Shown piece after piece: positions 19,301 through 29,183 of a stretch of DNA of 39,115 nucleotides. Both the position numbers and the translations under genes were made by a program. The notes below the pieces were generated by a model, which was not told the origin of the DNA, did no database searches, and worked only from the letters and a program-made list of their open reading frames with translations. The DNA is from an uncultured Anaerolineae bacterium (GTDB lineage: Bacteria; Chloroflexota; Anaerolineae; Promineifilales; Promineifilaceae), in NCBI GenBank assembly GCA_937949915.1, contig CALECP010000036.1:1-39115 (forward strand). Reading direction: 5' to 3'. Each line of letters opens with the position of its first letter. Position 1 is the first letter of the stretch.

Positions 19301-20146
19301 GCCCGGCCGGGCTGCTTCTGCATCCACCAACTGATCGTACAGACAATACAGATTCGCCACATGCAAATCGACCACAAACCCATTCAGTGGAATGCGTGAC
19401 TTGCCACAGCTTTCAATCGAAATTTGATCCAAACTATCACGCGGCAACCCCTCCTCGATCAATAGCTCCACTTCATCCTTTATTTTGTTCATATAGTCGA
19501 TGTGGTTGCCTATCGCATGATTGAGTTCGCCCCGCAAAATCACCTCACCATGCCCTTGTACCACCGTGTCCGGCATCATCTCATTCACTTTTCGCAGTGA
19601 CGCTTGCAAAAGATCGAAGTCGCCATCAAAGAAAGTGGGGAGCGGCATCATCGTGTCCGATGCGAACAGCACATTGTCTTCCAGCAAATGAATGCCGATC
19701 AAATCTTCGCTGTGTCCTGGAAGATGCAGGAGACGCAACGTCTTTTTGCCTACCGTAATGTCCAGTTCTCCCTCGCGTACCACCAGCGTGGGTAGCACAA
19801 TGGAGGCGTTGGCAAATTCTTTCGACTGCTTTTTGGTCAATTTCAACCCTTTCCGGCCGACTGTATCGATCAACTCGCGGCAACGCGCATGGCTGATCAC
19901 GGTTGCGTGAGGATAAAGCCACGTTCCCGAAATATGGTCAGCATGGTAGTGCGTATTGATCACATAACGCACTTGCTGCCCCAATTTGTTTTCAATAAAG
20001 TCGCGCACATCACGCGCCTCGTCAGGGTAAAATAAGGTGTCGATGAGTACGACCCCTTCTTTGGTCAAAATAGCTCCACAGGTGACGTGGGCGTATCGGC
20101 GGCTGGTAAAGACGTAAATATCGTCTGCGATGCGTTCGCGTATCAT
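19280..20146 (-). CDS. MBL-fold metallo-hydrolase
   Basis: VINTHYHADHISG (HxHxDH), LLHLPGHSEDLIGIHL, FASDTMMP, QGHGEV. 3' end overlaps the DagK-like CDS by 21 nt. Confidence 0.92.
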   Translation of the reverse strand: MIRERIADDIYVFTSRRYAHVTCGAILTKEGVVLIDTLFYPDEARDVRDFIENKLGQQVRYVINTHYHADHISGTWLYPHATVISHARCRELIDTVGRKGLKLTKKQSKEFANASIVLPTLVVREGELDITVGKKTLRLLHLPGHSEDLIGIHLLEDNVLFASDTMMPLPTFFDGDFDLLQASLRKVNEMMPDTVVQGHGEVILRGELNHAIGNHIDYMNKIKDEVELLIEEGLPRDSLDQISIESCGKSRIPLNGFVVDLHVANLYCLYDQLVDAEAARPGLNGHQS

Positions 20147-20247
20147 AGTTTGTTTCCACGCCTATTGTATCCGGTTGGTTAGGCAGTTTTCAACTTTAGA
20201 AAATAGTGCGTGACAATTCGTGTCATACAGACTACGATATACCCCTT

Positions 20248-21591
20248 ATGAAAGGATTGATTGCGCTTGTCGGCCGACCCAATGTTGGCAAATCTACACT
20301 CTTTAATCGCATTGTCGGCCGTCGGCTTGCCGTTGTTTCCGATGTGGCAGGCACAACCCGTGACCGCCTCTATGCCAGTAGCGAATGGAACGGGGTCGCG
20401 TTCGATTTGGTCGATACAGGCGGTATCGAACTGATCGAAGGCTGGCACACCGAACCATTGTCCGAAGATTCGGAGCGATTTTTGCCGATGATTCGTCAGC
20501 AAGCCGCTATCGCTATCCAAGAAGCAGAGGCGATTGTCTTTGTGGTCGATGGGCAAACGGGAGTCACCGCGGCCGATAGCGAAGTGGCCGAGATACTACG
20601 CCAGACGAACAAACCGATCTTTATTGCTGCCAATAAATTGGAATCGACAAAAGAGCGCGACAATGCGTTCGACTTTTACGAATTTGGTGTCGGCGAAGTA
20701 TTTGCCATCTCCGCCCAGCATAGCGTGGGCGTAGCCGATTTACTCGACCAATTGATCGAAGTGCTGCCTGCCGCCGAAATCGAAGAAGAAGATGATTCAG
20801 TCAAAATCGCTTTGCTCGGGCGGCCGAACGTCGGCAAATCGACCTTGCTCAATCGCTTGATCGGGGAAGATCGCGCCATTGTCAGCCCCATCGCTGGCAC
20901 AACCCGCGACGCATTCGATACCAAATTTGAGTGGAATGACCAAGAGATCACGCTCATCGACACGGCCGGAATCCGCCGCCGCGGCCGGATCGACCAGGGT
21001 ATCGAAAAATACAGCGTTCTCCGCTCCATGAAAGCACTGCAACGCGCCGATGTCGCCCTGCTGCTGATCGATGCTGTCGAAGGGATCACCGCCCAAGACC
21101 AACACATCGCAGGCATGATCCAAGAAGCCTCCTGTGGCGTATGCGTTCTCATCAACAAATGGGATGCCATCGCCAAAGACAGCCACACCATCTACGAATA
21201 CGAAGATCATATTCGCAGCGAACTCAACTTTATGCCCTATGTGCCTTTCCTTTTTATATCGGCGCAAGAAGGACAACGTACCCATAAAGTGCTAGAACTG
21301 GCGCACCAAGTCAACGAATCGCGCTATCATCGTATCGGTACCGGCGCACTCAATCGCATTTTGCGCGACGCATTGCTCAAGCACGCCCCGCCCGGACAAA
21401 TGTCTCGTTTGCGTTTCTACTATGTCACGCAGGTCAGTGTTGCTCCGCCGGTGTTTATCTTTTTCGTCAACCGGCCGCAAATCGTCCACTTCACCTATCG
21501 CCGCTATCTCGAAAACCGCATCCGCGAAGAACACCCCTTCCCCGGCACACCGATTCGCCTCGTCTTCCGCGCCCGCGACGAAGGCGAATAA
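20248..21591 (+). CDS. der: Ribosome-associated GTPase Der (EngA)
   Basis: Two tandem G domains (GRPNVGKSTLFN and GRPNVGKSTLLN) plus KH-like C-terminus; ATG 20248 (MKGLIALVGRPN). Confidence 0.96.
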   Translation: MKGLIALVGRPNVGKSTLFNRIVGRRLAVVSDVAGTTRDRLYASSEWNGVAFDLVDTGGIELIEGWHTEPLSEDSERFLPMIRQQAAIAIQEAEAIVFVVDGQTGVTAADSEVAEILRQTNKPIFIAANKLESTKERDNAFDFYEFGVGEVFAISAQHSVGVADLLDQLIEVLPAAEIEEEDDSVKIALLGRPNVGKSTLLNRLIGEDRAIVSPIAGTTRDAFDTKFEWNDQEITLIDTAGIRRRGRIDQGIEKYSVLRSMKALQRADVALLLIDAVEGITAQDQHIAGMIQEASCGVCVLINKWDAIAKDSHTIYEYEDHIRSELNFMPYVPFLFISAQEGQRTHKVLELAHQVNESRYHRIGTGALNRILRDALLKHAPPGQMSRLRFYYVTQVSVAPPVFIFFVNRPQIVHFTYRRYLENRIREEHPFPGTPIRLVFRARDEGE

Positions 21592-21617
21592 ACCACCATT
21601 GCCTTATATATATTTGT

Positions 21618-21641
21618 AGAGACGCAAAATCTTGCGTCTCT
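21618..21641. repeat. Dispersed palindrome, family B (AGAGACGCAA-AATC-TTGCGTCTCT)
   Basis: 10-bp perfect arms, preceded by GT, between der and nuoH. Confidence 0.8.
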
Positions 21642-21719
21642 TGCTGTATGCCTCGCCTCTTTTGTTGTGTTACAATTTGTATACTTTTTCACAAAGTAAA
21701 TTTTTGAAGGTAAATAAGT

Positions 21720-22805
21720 ATGGATTGGACGTTAGGAACAATTGCATTGCGTGCGTTAGGAGTCGGCTTTTTGATGAGTTTTGTCGTCATTACCGGCTTT
21801 GCCTATACCACCTTGTTAGAGCGCAAATTATTGGCGCGTCTGCAAGGGCGGGTCGGGCCAGAGCGGGCTGGGTATATCCCGTTGCCCCGCAAGGGAAAGA
21901 AGGAGCGAAAGCTGCTAGGCGGTGTGCTGCAACCCGCGGCCGACGCGGTGAAGCTCTTCTTCAAGGAAGACCGCGCCCCCGATATGGTCGATACGGTGAT
22001 CTACAACATCGCACCGATGTTAACCGTTATTCCGGCCGTACTCATCCTCGCCGTCATCCCCTGGGCCCCCACCTTGCTCAAAAGCTCCCCATACCCATAC
22101 TTTGCTATCGCCCCCGGCTTGCAAGTGGGCGTTTTGTTTATTCTCGCCGTCGCCTCTATCGCTGTTTACGGCGTTGCGCTGGCAGGATGGGCTTCTAATA
22201 GTAAGTACGCCATTCTCGGTGGCATTCGCGCCACCGCCCAGATGATCAGCTACGAATTGGCATTGAGCCTCACCGTGCTGCCATCGGTCATGTTGGCTGG
22301 CTCAATGAACCTGAACGACATCGTGGTCGCGCAAGAAGGGCTGTGGTTCTTTCTCATCCAGCCTGTAGCGACGCTCATCTTCATCATCGGCGTATTTGCC
22401 GAGCTGCAACGTGCGCCGTTCGACTTGCTCGAAGCAGAGCAAGAGCTATCGTCTGGCTACAACGTTGAGTACGGCAGTATGCGCTTCGGTATGTTCTTCA
22501 TGGCAGAGTACATGAAGATGATTTCGTTTAGCGCGATTGCGGCCGTGCTGTTCTTCGGTGGCTATCGTGGCCCCTTCGTTGATCAAGTGCCATTGCTCGG
22601 CATCCTTTATCTTTTCGGCAAAATTTTCCTCGGACTGTGCTTGATGATCTGGGTACGCGCTTCTATGCCGCGTCTCCGTTATGACCAATTGATGAACTTT
22701 GGCTGGAAAATCCTGCTCCCGCTTGCTGTTCTCAACTTTGTGGTCACAGCAATCGGTATCGTCCTCCATAGCGAGGGTATTCTCAATCTGCCGCTTCCCG
22801 GCTAA
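21720..22805 (+). CDS. nuoH: NADH-quinone oxidoreductase subunit H
   Basis: LERKLLARLQGRVGPERAG, ELQRAPFDLLEAEQELSSGYNVEYGSMRFGMFFMAEY. Confidence 0.96.
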   Translation: MDWTLGTIALRALGVGFLMSFVVITGFAYTTLLERKLLARLQGRVGPERAGYIPLPRKGKKERKLLGGVLQPAADAVKLFFKEDRAPDMVDTVIYNIAPMLTVIPAVLILAVIPWAPTLLKSSPYPYFAIAPGLQVGVLFILAVASIAVYGVALAGWASNSKYAILGGIRATAQMISYELALSLTVLPSVMLAGSMNLNDIVVAQEGLWFFLIQPVATLIFIIGVFAELQRAPFDLLEAEQELSSGYNVEYGSMRFGMFFMAEYMKMISFSAIAAVLFFGGYRGPFVDQVPLLGILYLFGKIFLGLCLMIWVRASMPRLRYDQLMNFGWKILLPLAVLNFVVTAIGIVLHSEGILNLPLPG

Positions 22806-22821
22806 CTAAGGTGGTAAAACA

Positions 22822-23352
22822 ATGAGTTTGTTTGATGATTTGAAAAAGAGCGTTTTCTTCCAAGTTCCTGCGGGGATGGCGACGACGCTCAAGCACGTGT
22901 TCAAGCCGCCAATTACGATCCGTTACCCAGATGTAAAACGGCCGGTACGCTATCGTTACAAGGGTCGCCACCACCTGCGTCGCTACGACAATGGGCTGGA
23001 AAAGTGTATCGGATGTTCGCTATGCGCGGCCGCTTGTCCGGCCGATGCCATTTTTGTCGAAGCATCTGAGAACACCGACGAAGAACGCTATTCCCCCGGT
23101 GAACGATACGCCTCTACCTATGAAATCAACATGCTGCGCTGCATCTTCTGCGGCTATTGCGAAGACGCTTGCCCCACAGAAGCGATTCAGCTTGGGCATG
23201 ATTATGAACTGGCATATTACGACCGCGCCAGCGCGATCTACACCAAAGGGATGTTGATCGACATGCCGATCAACGGAATGCCATCCACACCACGCCAAAC
23301 AGAACCGGGCGTATTTACTCAGTCTATTCCAGACATGGAAGACCCCAAATAA
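22822..23352 (+). CDS. nuoI: NADH-quinone oxidoreductase subunit I (2x 4Fe-4S)
   Basis: CIGCSLCAAACP and CIFCGYCEDACPTEAI. Confidence 0.96.
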   Translation: MSLFDDLKKSVFFQVPAGMATTLKHVFKPPITIRYPDVKRPVRYRYKGRHHLRRYDNGLEKCIGCSLCAAACPADAIFVEASENTDEERYSPGERYASTYEINMLRCIFCGYCEDACPTEAIQLGHDYELAYYDRASAIYTKGMLIDMPINGMPSTPRQTEPGVFTQSIPDMEDPK

Positions 23353-23355
23353 GCT

Positions 23356-23868
23356 ATGGGCCATCCAATTGTTTTCCTGATACTCGCTACGGTTGCTGTT
23401 TTTGCTGCAATCGGTATGTTAACCAGCCGCAACGCCGTGCATAGCGCACTGTATCTCGTACTCAATTTTTGTACGGTGGCGGTTTTCTACCTTGTCCTGA
23501 ACGCGCCCTTTATTTCGATGGTACAAATTACCGTCTATGCAGGGGCTATCGTCGTTTTATTCCTGTTCGTCATTATGCTTTTGGGGGCAGACCAACTGCC
23601 CAAAGCTTCGAGCAATGGAGGATTGCAATACATCCTTGCCATTTTCGCAACGGCCGGACTCGCAACGGCGCTTATTTTGCAGCTATCCGGTTTTGGCGAT
23701 GGCACAGCAAAACCAGAAAGTGCGCTCGATGCCAGCCCCGAAGCGATAGGCACATTGTTGTTTCAGGATTACGTCTTTCCATTTGAAATCACATCGCTCA
23801 TCTTGCTCGTTGCAATGATGAGCTTAATCGTGTTCAAAGCGCAAAAGAGGAAGAAACAAGATGGATGA
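23356..23868 (+). CDS. nuoJ: NADH-quinone oxidoreductase subunit J
   Basis: Position in nuo operon; [23 protein letters not shown]. Confidence 0.94.
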   Translation: MGHPIVFLILATVAVFAAIGMLTSRNAVHSALYLVLNFCTVAVFYLVLNAPFISMVQITVYAGAIVVLFLFVIMLLGADQLPKASSNGGLQYILAIFATAGLATALILQLSGFGDGTAKPESALDASPEAIGTLLFQDYVFPFEITSLILLVAMMSLIVFKAQKRKKQDG

Positions 23869-24169
23869 AGTAACCATCGGTTGGTATATCGCGCTTGCCG
23901 CGATCTTGTTCTCAATGGGTGCGCTTGGTGTCCTTGTGCGCCGTAATGCGCTCATTATTTTTATGTCAATTGAGTTAATGCTCAATGCTGGCAATCTTCT
24001 GTTCGTTGCGTTTGCGCGGCATCTGGGCGACCTCGACGGTCAAATCTGGGTGTTCTTCACGATGACAGTCGCCGCGGCCGAAGTCGCCGTCGGTCTGGCC
24101 TTAGCGGTCTCCATTTTCCGCAATCGTGATAGCGTCAATATCGACGATATGAACATGATGAAGGGGTGA
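23861..24169 (+). CDS. nuoK: NADH-quinone oxidoreductase subunit K
   Basis: [21 protein letters not shown]...[18 protein letters not shown]; overlaps nuoJ by 8 nt. Confidence 0.95.
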   Translation: MDEVTIGWYIALAAILFSMGALGVLVRRNALIIFMSIELMLNAGNLLFVAFARHLGDLDGQIWVFFTMTVAAAEVAVGLALAVSIFRNRDSVNIDDMNMMKG

Positions 24170-24170
24170 T

Positions 24171-26735
24171 ATGATTCAAGCAATAGCACCATTCCTCCTC
24201 ATATTTCCGATTGTCGGCGCACTGATCAACGGGTTCTTCGGCCGTCGCATCCAAAACACTGGCGGCCCCAACAAAGGGGAACTCGTCTCTGGCTGGATTG
24301 GCACCCTGATGTCATTCGCCGCTTTTGGCGTTGCCATCGCCCTTTTCCTCGCCCTCCGCAACGACTACGGCCCTCACATCGTCACGCTGTTTGATTGGTT
24401 TAATGTCGGTGATTTTCACGTCCCCTGGGAAATGCAAATCGACCGCCTTAGCTCCGTCATGCTGCTCGTCGTCACCGGTGTAGGGTCACTGATTCATATC
24501 TACGCCATCGGCTACATGCACGGTGACAAAAACTTCGCTCGCTTCTTTACCTACCTCAATCTGTTCATGTTCTTCATGTTGATTTTGGTTACAGGCAGCA
24601 GCTACCTCGTTTTGTTCGTCGGTTGGGAAGGGGTCGGTTTGGCTTCTTTCTTGCTCATCGGCTTCTGGTTTGACAAAAACCGCAAAATAGACGGCGTGTA
24701 CGAAGGTGTTCTCAATAGCAACGCCTCGCGCAAAGCGTTTGTCGCCAACCGTTTTGGCGACTTGTTTATGATTTTGGCGATGTCGCTCATGTTCTGGACG
24801 TTCGGGTCAATGCAGTTTGAGGAAGTCTTTGCGGCCGCCACTCACGGATTTGAGGCTGGAGATAAATCACTTCCTCTTATCCTCACATTGATCACCTTAT
24901 TCTTGCTCTTGGGGGCAACTGGTAAATCAGCCCAAATCCCATTTTTCGTCTGGCTGCCAGACGCGATGGCGGGACCAACTCCTGTTTCCGCGCTCATGCA
25001 CGCGGCGACGATGGTGACATCTGGCATTTACTTGCTAGTACGCAGCAACGTCCTGCTCGAAATTGTGCGCGAATCTGGGTATGAACTGTTCGGCTTGGTC
25101 ACGACCCCTGAACTGGTCGCCATGACGGGCGCGATTACCGCCCTGTACGCCGGACTGATTGCGATGACGCAATTCGACATTAAAAAAGTGCTGGCATACT
25201 CCACAGTCAGTCAGCTTGGCTTTATGATCGCGGCCGTCGGTATGGGTGCGTATGTCGCTGCCATGTTCCATTTGGTGACACACGCTTTCTTCAAAGCGTT
25301 GTTGTTCATGGGCGCAGGTAGTGTTATTCACGGCATGGAGCACGGGCATCATCATCTGCACGATCATGGGCATGGTCACGACGACCACCATGATCACGGC
25401 GAAGCAGACGGCCATCATGTGGTTGCGGCCGCCGTGCATGGACACCATGACGAGAGTAGCCATGATTCGGCCGTTGTCACTCACACGGCCGCAGCGCATG
25501 ACGATCACGCCGACCATCATGTAGAAGATGATTTTGACCCGCAAGATATGCGCTACATGGGCAACATCAAAAAGTATATGCCCTGGACAACGACTGTCTA
25601 CATCATCGGCGCACTCGCTTTGTCTGGTATCGTGCCATTCGCTGGCTTCTGGTCAAAAGACGAAATTTTGGCACATGCTTCCTTTAACTTTAATGGCGGC
25701 GATGGTGGCTGGATTTTCCGCGTCGTTACATGGCTATTGACGGCCGCAGCCATCTGCACCGCCTTCTACATGGGTCGCCAACTCAAGATGGTATTCTTCG
25801 GCCACGAACGGCACGAAGCCACCTACCACGCCAGCGAAAGCAACCGCCACATGGTCGCCCCGTTGGTTGTCCTCGCTGTTCTGTCCTTGCTCGGCGGCAT
25901 CCTCAACTTCCCGTACTTCAGCGAAGCTGACGCGACTGCATCACTCGGACATTACGCCGAACCGTATGAATCATGCGGCGACGGAAAGATTCGAGAATGC
26001 TTCAGTGGCGGTCACGGCGATAGTCATGGCGACGATGCACATGGCGACGCTGACACCCATGCGGCCGATGATTCGCACAGCGACGACGCACACGCCGAAG
26101 ATGCCGCACATGGCGACGACCATAGCGAAGCACACGATTACGGTATCAACCTTGCCCTTGAGCATTGGCTTGAACCCGCTTTACAATCATTTGAACTAAC
26201 AGAAGAACACATCGTTCATCTGCCCCATACGGCTCAGTCGGTACAATGGCGCGTGGCGATTCAATCGACCATCTTGGCCGTACTAGCGTTGTGCGCGTCG
26301 TTCTTCTTCGTCTATCGTGGCTTCAACAGCGAATCACGAAAAGCAGACGACATCGACCCGCTTTTCACTGTCCCAATCCTAAGCAGCTTCCTGACAGGTA
26401 TGCAGCGTCTGCCGCTAGATACGCTCTACATGGGCGTACTACGGCCGATCTTCAACGCCTTCTCATGGTTCTGTGGCATTATCCTCGATTGGGATTTCTA
26501 CCATGACTTTGTGCATGAACAATTGATTCGCGCCCCCTACCTCTGGTTCTCTGGCTTTGTGTCAAAGACGCTGGATCGTGGGTTGCTCGACGGCGGTCTC
26601 GTCTTAGGAGTTGGCAAACTTCTGCGCGGGTTCTCCGGTATTTACAAAAATTTTCAGTCAGGCTATGTGCGTAACTATGCGTTGGGGTTGTTCCTCGGCG
26701 TAGTTGGGCTTGTCCTGTACTTTATCCTTGGATAA
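24171..26735 (+). CDS. nuoL: NADH-quinone oxidoreductase subunit L with two His/Asp-rich insertions
   Basis: LFVGWEGVGLASFLLIGFW, PFFVWLPDAMAGPTPVSALMHAATMVTSGIYLLVR, AFFKALLFMGAGSVIHGMEHG then a His-rich run before QDMRYMGNIKKYMP. Confidence 0.95.
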   Translation: MIQAIAPFLLIFPIVGALINGFFGRRIQNTGGPNKGELVSGWIGTLMSFAAFGVAIALFLALRNDYGPHIVTLFDWFNVGDFHVPWEMQIDRLSSVMLLVVTGVGSLIHIYAIGYMHGDKNFARFFTYLNLFMFFMLILVTGSSYLVLFVGWEGVGLASFLLIGFWFDKNRKIDGVYEGVLNSNASRKAFVANRFGDLFMILAMSLMFWTFGSMQFEEVFAAATHGFEAGDKSLPLILTLITLFLLLGATGKSAQIPFFVWLPDAMAGPTPVSALMHAATMVTSGIYLLVRSNVLLEIVRESGYELFGLVTTPELVAMTGAITALYAGLIAMTQFDIKKVLAYSTVSQLGFMIAAVGMGAYVAAMFHLVTHAFFKALLFMGAGSVIHGMEHGHHHLHDHGHGHDDHHDHGEADGHHVVAAAVHGHHDESSHDSAVVTHTAAAHDDHADHHVEDDFDPQDMRYMGNIKKYMPWTTTVYIIGALALSGIVPFAGFWSKDEILAHASFNFNGGDGGWIFRVVTWLLTAAAICTAFYMGRQLKMVFFGHERHEATYHASESNRHMVAPLVVLAVLSLLGGILNFPYFSEADATASLGHYAEPYESCGDGKIRECFSGGHGDSHGDDAHGDADTHAADDSHSDDAHAEDAAHGDDHSEAHDYGINLALEHWLEPALQSFELTEEHIVHLPHTAQSVQWRVAIQSTILAVLALCASFFFVYRGFNSESRKADDIDPLFTVPILSSFLTGMQRLPLDTLYMGVLRPIFNAFSWFCGIILDWDFYHDFVHEQLIRAPYLWFSGFVSKTLDRGLLDGGLVLGVGKLLRGFSGIYKNFQSGYVRNYALGLFLGVVGLVLYFILG

Positions 26736-26750
26736 TAGGAGTTAGGAAAG

Positions 26751-28421
26751 GTGGAGTTTAACGCAATTCTGACAATTTTGACCTTCTTGCCCGTTTTGGG
26801 TGCAATCGTGATCGGTGTGGTCGGCCGTGACGGTGAAAACGACGATCTAATCAAACGCATCGCCGTTCTCACAACGATCAGCACCTTTGTTGTCTCGCTC
26901 ATTGTCCTTGCTGGCTTCAGCACAGAACACCAGGGTATTCGTACCTTGCAGATGGTCGATAGATTCGAGTGGATTCCACAATGGGGCATCCAATACTTCA
27001 TGGGCATCGACGGCATCAGCATCCTCAATATCTTGCTCACAACATTCATTTCAATGTTGGCGATCAGTGGCTCATGGCCGCTCATCAGGCAAAACATCAA
27101 GCAGTATTACATCTTTATCTTACTGCTCGAAACAGGGATGCTCGGCGTTTTCCTCGCGCAAGATTTATTCTTGTTCTACGTGTTCTGGGAATTTACCCTC
27201 ATCCCGATGTACTTTCTCATCGGACTATGGGGTGGCAAACAGCGCGTTTACGCCTCGATCAAATTCTTCCTCTACACAATGGCTGGCTCGCTCCTCATGC
27301 TCGTCGCCATTTTGTACATGGGCATCCGTGCAGACACCTTTAACGTGCCAGACTTGATCGGCATACAGTGGGGTGGTGCGGAAGTGTGGTTGTTTGCTGG
27401 CTTTGCGATTGCATTTGCCGTCAAAGTGCCACTGTTCCCCTTCCATTCATGGCTACCGGACGCGCATACCCAAGCCCCCACACCTGGCTCTGTCATCTTG
27501 GCAGGTGTCTTGTTGAAAATGGGTACGTATGGCTTCATGCGCTTCAATCTGCCATTGTTCCCGAACGCCTCGGCCGAATTTGCCCCCTTCATCGCCGTGC
27601 TTGCCATTATCGGCATCATCTACGGTGCGATTGTGTCATTCGCCCAGACTGACGTGAAAAAGCTGGTTGCCTATTCGAGTGTCAGCCATCTTGGTTTCGT
27701 TATGCTCGGCATCTTCTCGCTCAATGACCAGGGGCTAGAGGGCGCGATTTTGCAAGGTGTCAATCACGGTCTCAGCTCTGGCGCACTGTTCTACATCGTC
27801 GGTATTGTGTACGAACAGCGACACACCCGCGAGATGAAAGATTTCGGTGGTCTCTGGATGGCGATGCCGATTTTCTCTGTCATTGCGCTGATTGTGACGC
27901 TCTCCAGTTTGGGCCTGCCCGGTCTCAATGGCTTCGTGGGCGAGTTCACGATTTTGCTTGGCTCGGCCGGATCAGTCCACTTGGGCGCAACGCCGTGGAT
28001 TTATACAGCGTTCGCAGCCAGTGGTGTCATCTTAGCCGCCATCTATCTGTTGTGGATGTTCCAGCGCGTTTTCCTTGGCCCGCTCGACAACCCAGAAAAT
28101 CAAAAACTCCGTGATGTCAATCGCGGCGAATTGGGCATTTTGCTGTCATTCCTCCTGTTCATCTTCTGGATCGGTATCGCACCGTCTGGCTTCTTTAATT
28201 TGACAGAAGCCTCTGTTCAGAATGTGGTCAGTATCGTTGACGAAGCGAATGGCACAACAGGCATGAGTGCCGACTTTTACAGTGCGTCCGGGCATGGTGA
28301 AGAAGCGGCACACGGCGACGACCACAGCACTGACGACGCACACAGCGCAGAGGGTGATGACGCACATGGCGCAGAAGATGATTCTCACAACGAAGGCGAA
28401 GCGGCCGGCGACGACCATTAA
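26751..28421 (+). CDS. nuoM: NADH-quinone oxidoreductase subunit M with His/Asp-rich C-terminal tail
   Basis: FYVFWEFTLIPMYFLIGLWGG, PFHSWLPDAHTQAPTPGSVILAGVLLKMGTYGFMRFNLPLFP; GTG start. Confidence 0.95.
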   Translation: MEFNAILTILTFLPVLGAIVIGVVGRDGENDDLIKRIAVLTTISTFVVSLIVLAGFSTEHQGIRTLQMVDRFEWIPQWGIQYFMGIDGISILNILLTTFISMLAISGSWPLIRQNIKQYYIFILLLETGMLGVFLAQDLFLFYVFWEFTLIPMYFLIGLWGGKQRVYASIKFFLYTMAGSLLMLVAILYMGIRADTFNVPDLIGIQWGGAEVWLFAGFAIAFAVKVPLFPFHSWLPDAHTQAPTPGSVILAGVLLKMGTYGFMRFNLPLFPNASAEFAPFIAVLAIIGIIYGAIVSFAQTDVKKLVAYSSVSHLGFVMLGIFSLNDQGLEGAILQGVNHGLSSGALFYIVGIVYEQRHTREMKDFGGLWMAMPIFSVIALIVTLSSLGLPGLNGFVGEFTILLGSAGSVHLGATPWIYTAFAASGVILAAIYLLWMFQRVFLGPLDNPENQKLRDVNRGELGILLSFLLFIFWIGIAPSGFFNLTEASVQNVVSIVDEANGTTGMSADFYSASGHGEEAAHGDDHSTDDAHSAEGDDAHGAEDDSHNEGEAAGDDH

Positions 28422-28460
28422 CCGCACTGCTATCTACGACTACTAAATCAAAACGATATA

Positions 28461-28492
28461 AAAACGCCCCAATTGCCTAATTGGGGCGTTTT
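28461..28492. terminator. Bidirectional intrinsic terminator between nuoM (+) and response regulator (-)
   Basis: AAAACGCCCCAATT-GCCT-AATTGGGGCGTTTT; T-tract on both strands. Confidence 0.92.
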
Positions 28493-28509
28493 TTGTTAGA
28501 AGCGAACAG

Positions 28510-29175
28510 CTAATCCCATTCAATTTCAGGGGGTTCATATGGCTCAATGCCATTCATTAAAGCTAATACGATTAACTGCCCTCTCTGACTCACCCCTAAC
28601 TTGCCTAAGATAGCACTCATATGAACACGTGCTGTCCCCTCGGCTATGCACAAGCTTTGAGCAATAGCTGCATTGCTATGTCCACCAGCAACACGCCGTA
28701 ACACTTCAAATTCGCGGGTGGTGAGTTGTGAAAAAGGGGTCGGCCGATTGATCCATTTGAATACGCGACGGCCGTAGTATATTTCATCGGCACGGACTGC
28801 TCGAATCGCTTCGACCATGTAATCATGACCATCTACTTTAGATAAAAAGCCCGTTGCACCTAGCTTGAGGTAGTGGTCGATAAATTCGCGTCCCCAATAA
28901 CCACTATACATGACGATTTTTGGGCGTGTATTGCTTTTCGATAGCTTTTCAACTGTTTTCGGAGCATCATACTGTTCGCCCGGCATACGAATGTCCAGAA
29001 TTATCACATCTGGTTTCAGAAGCTCAGTCATCTTTACCACATCATCATGGCGTTGTACCGCTTCTATGACATTGAGGTCAGGCTTGTCTGCTAGCCACAT
29101 TCTCATTCCGGCGAGGACGGCCGGCTCGTCGTCTGCTAATAATACTCGTGTTGGTTGTATGGTTAAATTGCTCAT
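28510..29175 (-). CDS. NarL-family response regulator
   Basis: VLLADDEPAVLAGMRMWL..DVIILDIRMPG..IVMYSGY; LuxR HTH LTTREFEVLRRVAGGHSNAAIAQSLCIAEGTARVHMSAILGKLGVSQRGQLIV. Start set at ATG 29175 (MSNLTIQ), 8 nt after the HK stop. Confidence 0.93.
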   Translation of the reverse strand: MSNLTIQPTRVLLADDEPAVLAGMRMWLADKPDLNVIEAVQRHDDVVKMTELLKPDVIILDIRMPGEQYDAPKTVEKLSKSNTRPKIVMYSGYWGREFIDHYLKLGATGFLSKVDGHDYMVEAIRAVRADEIYYGRRVFKWINRPTPFSQLTTREFEVLRRVAGGHSNAAIAQSLCIAEGTARVHMSAILGKLGVSQRGQLIVLALMNGIEPYEPPEIEWD

Positions 29176-29183
29176 TGTTACTT

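Noticed and set aside
25035-25544. 169-aa antisense ORF (Met/Val-rich) over the nuoL His-rich insertion
   Set aside because: Composition is the reverse complement of CAT/GAC His/Asp codons; an artefact of low complexity.
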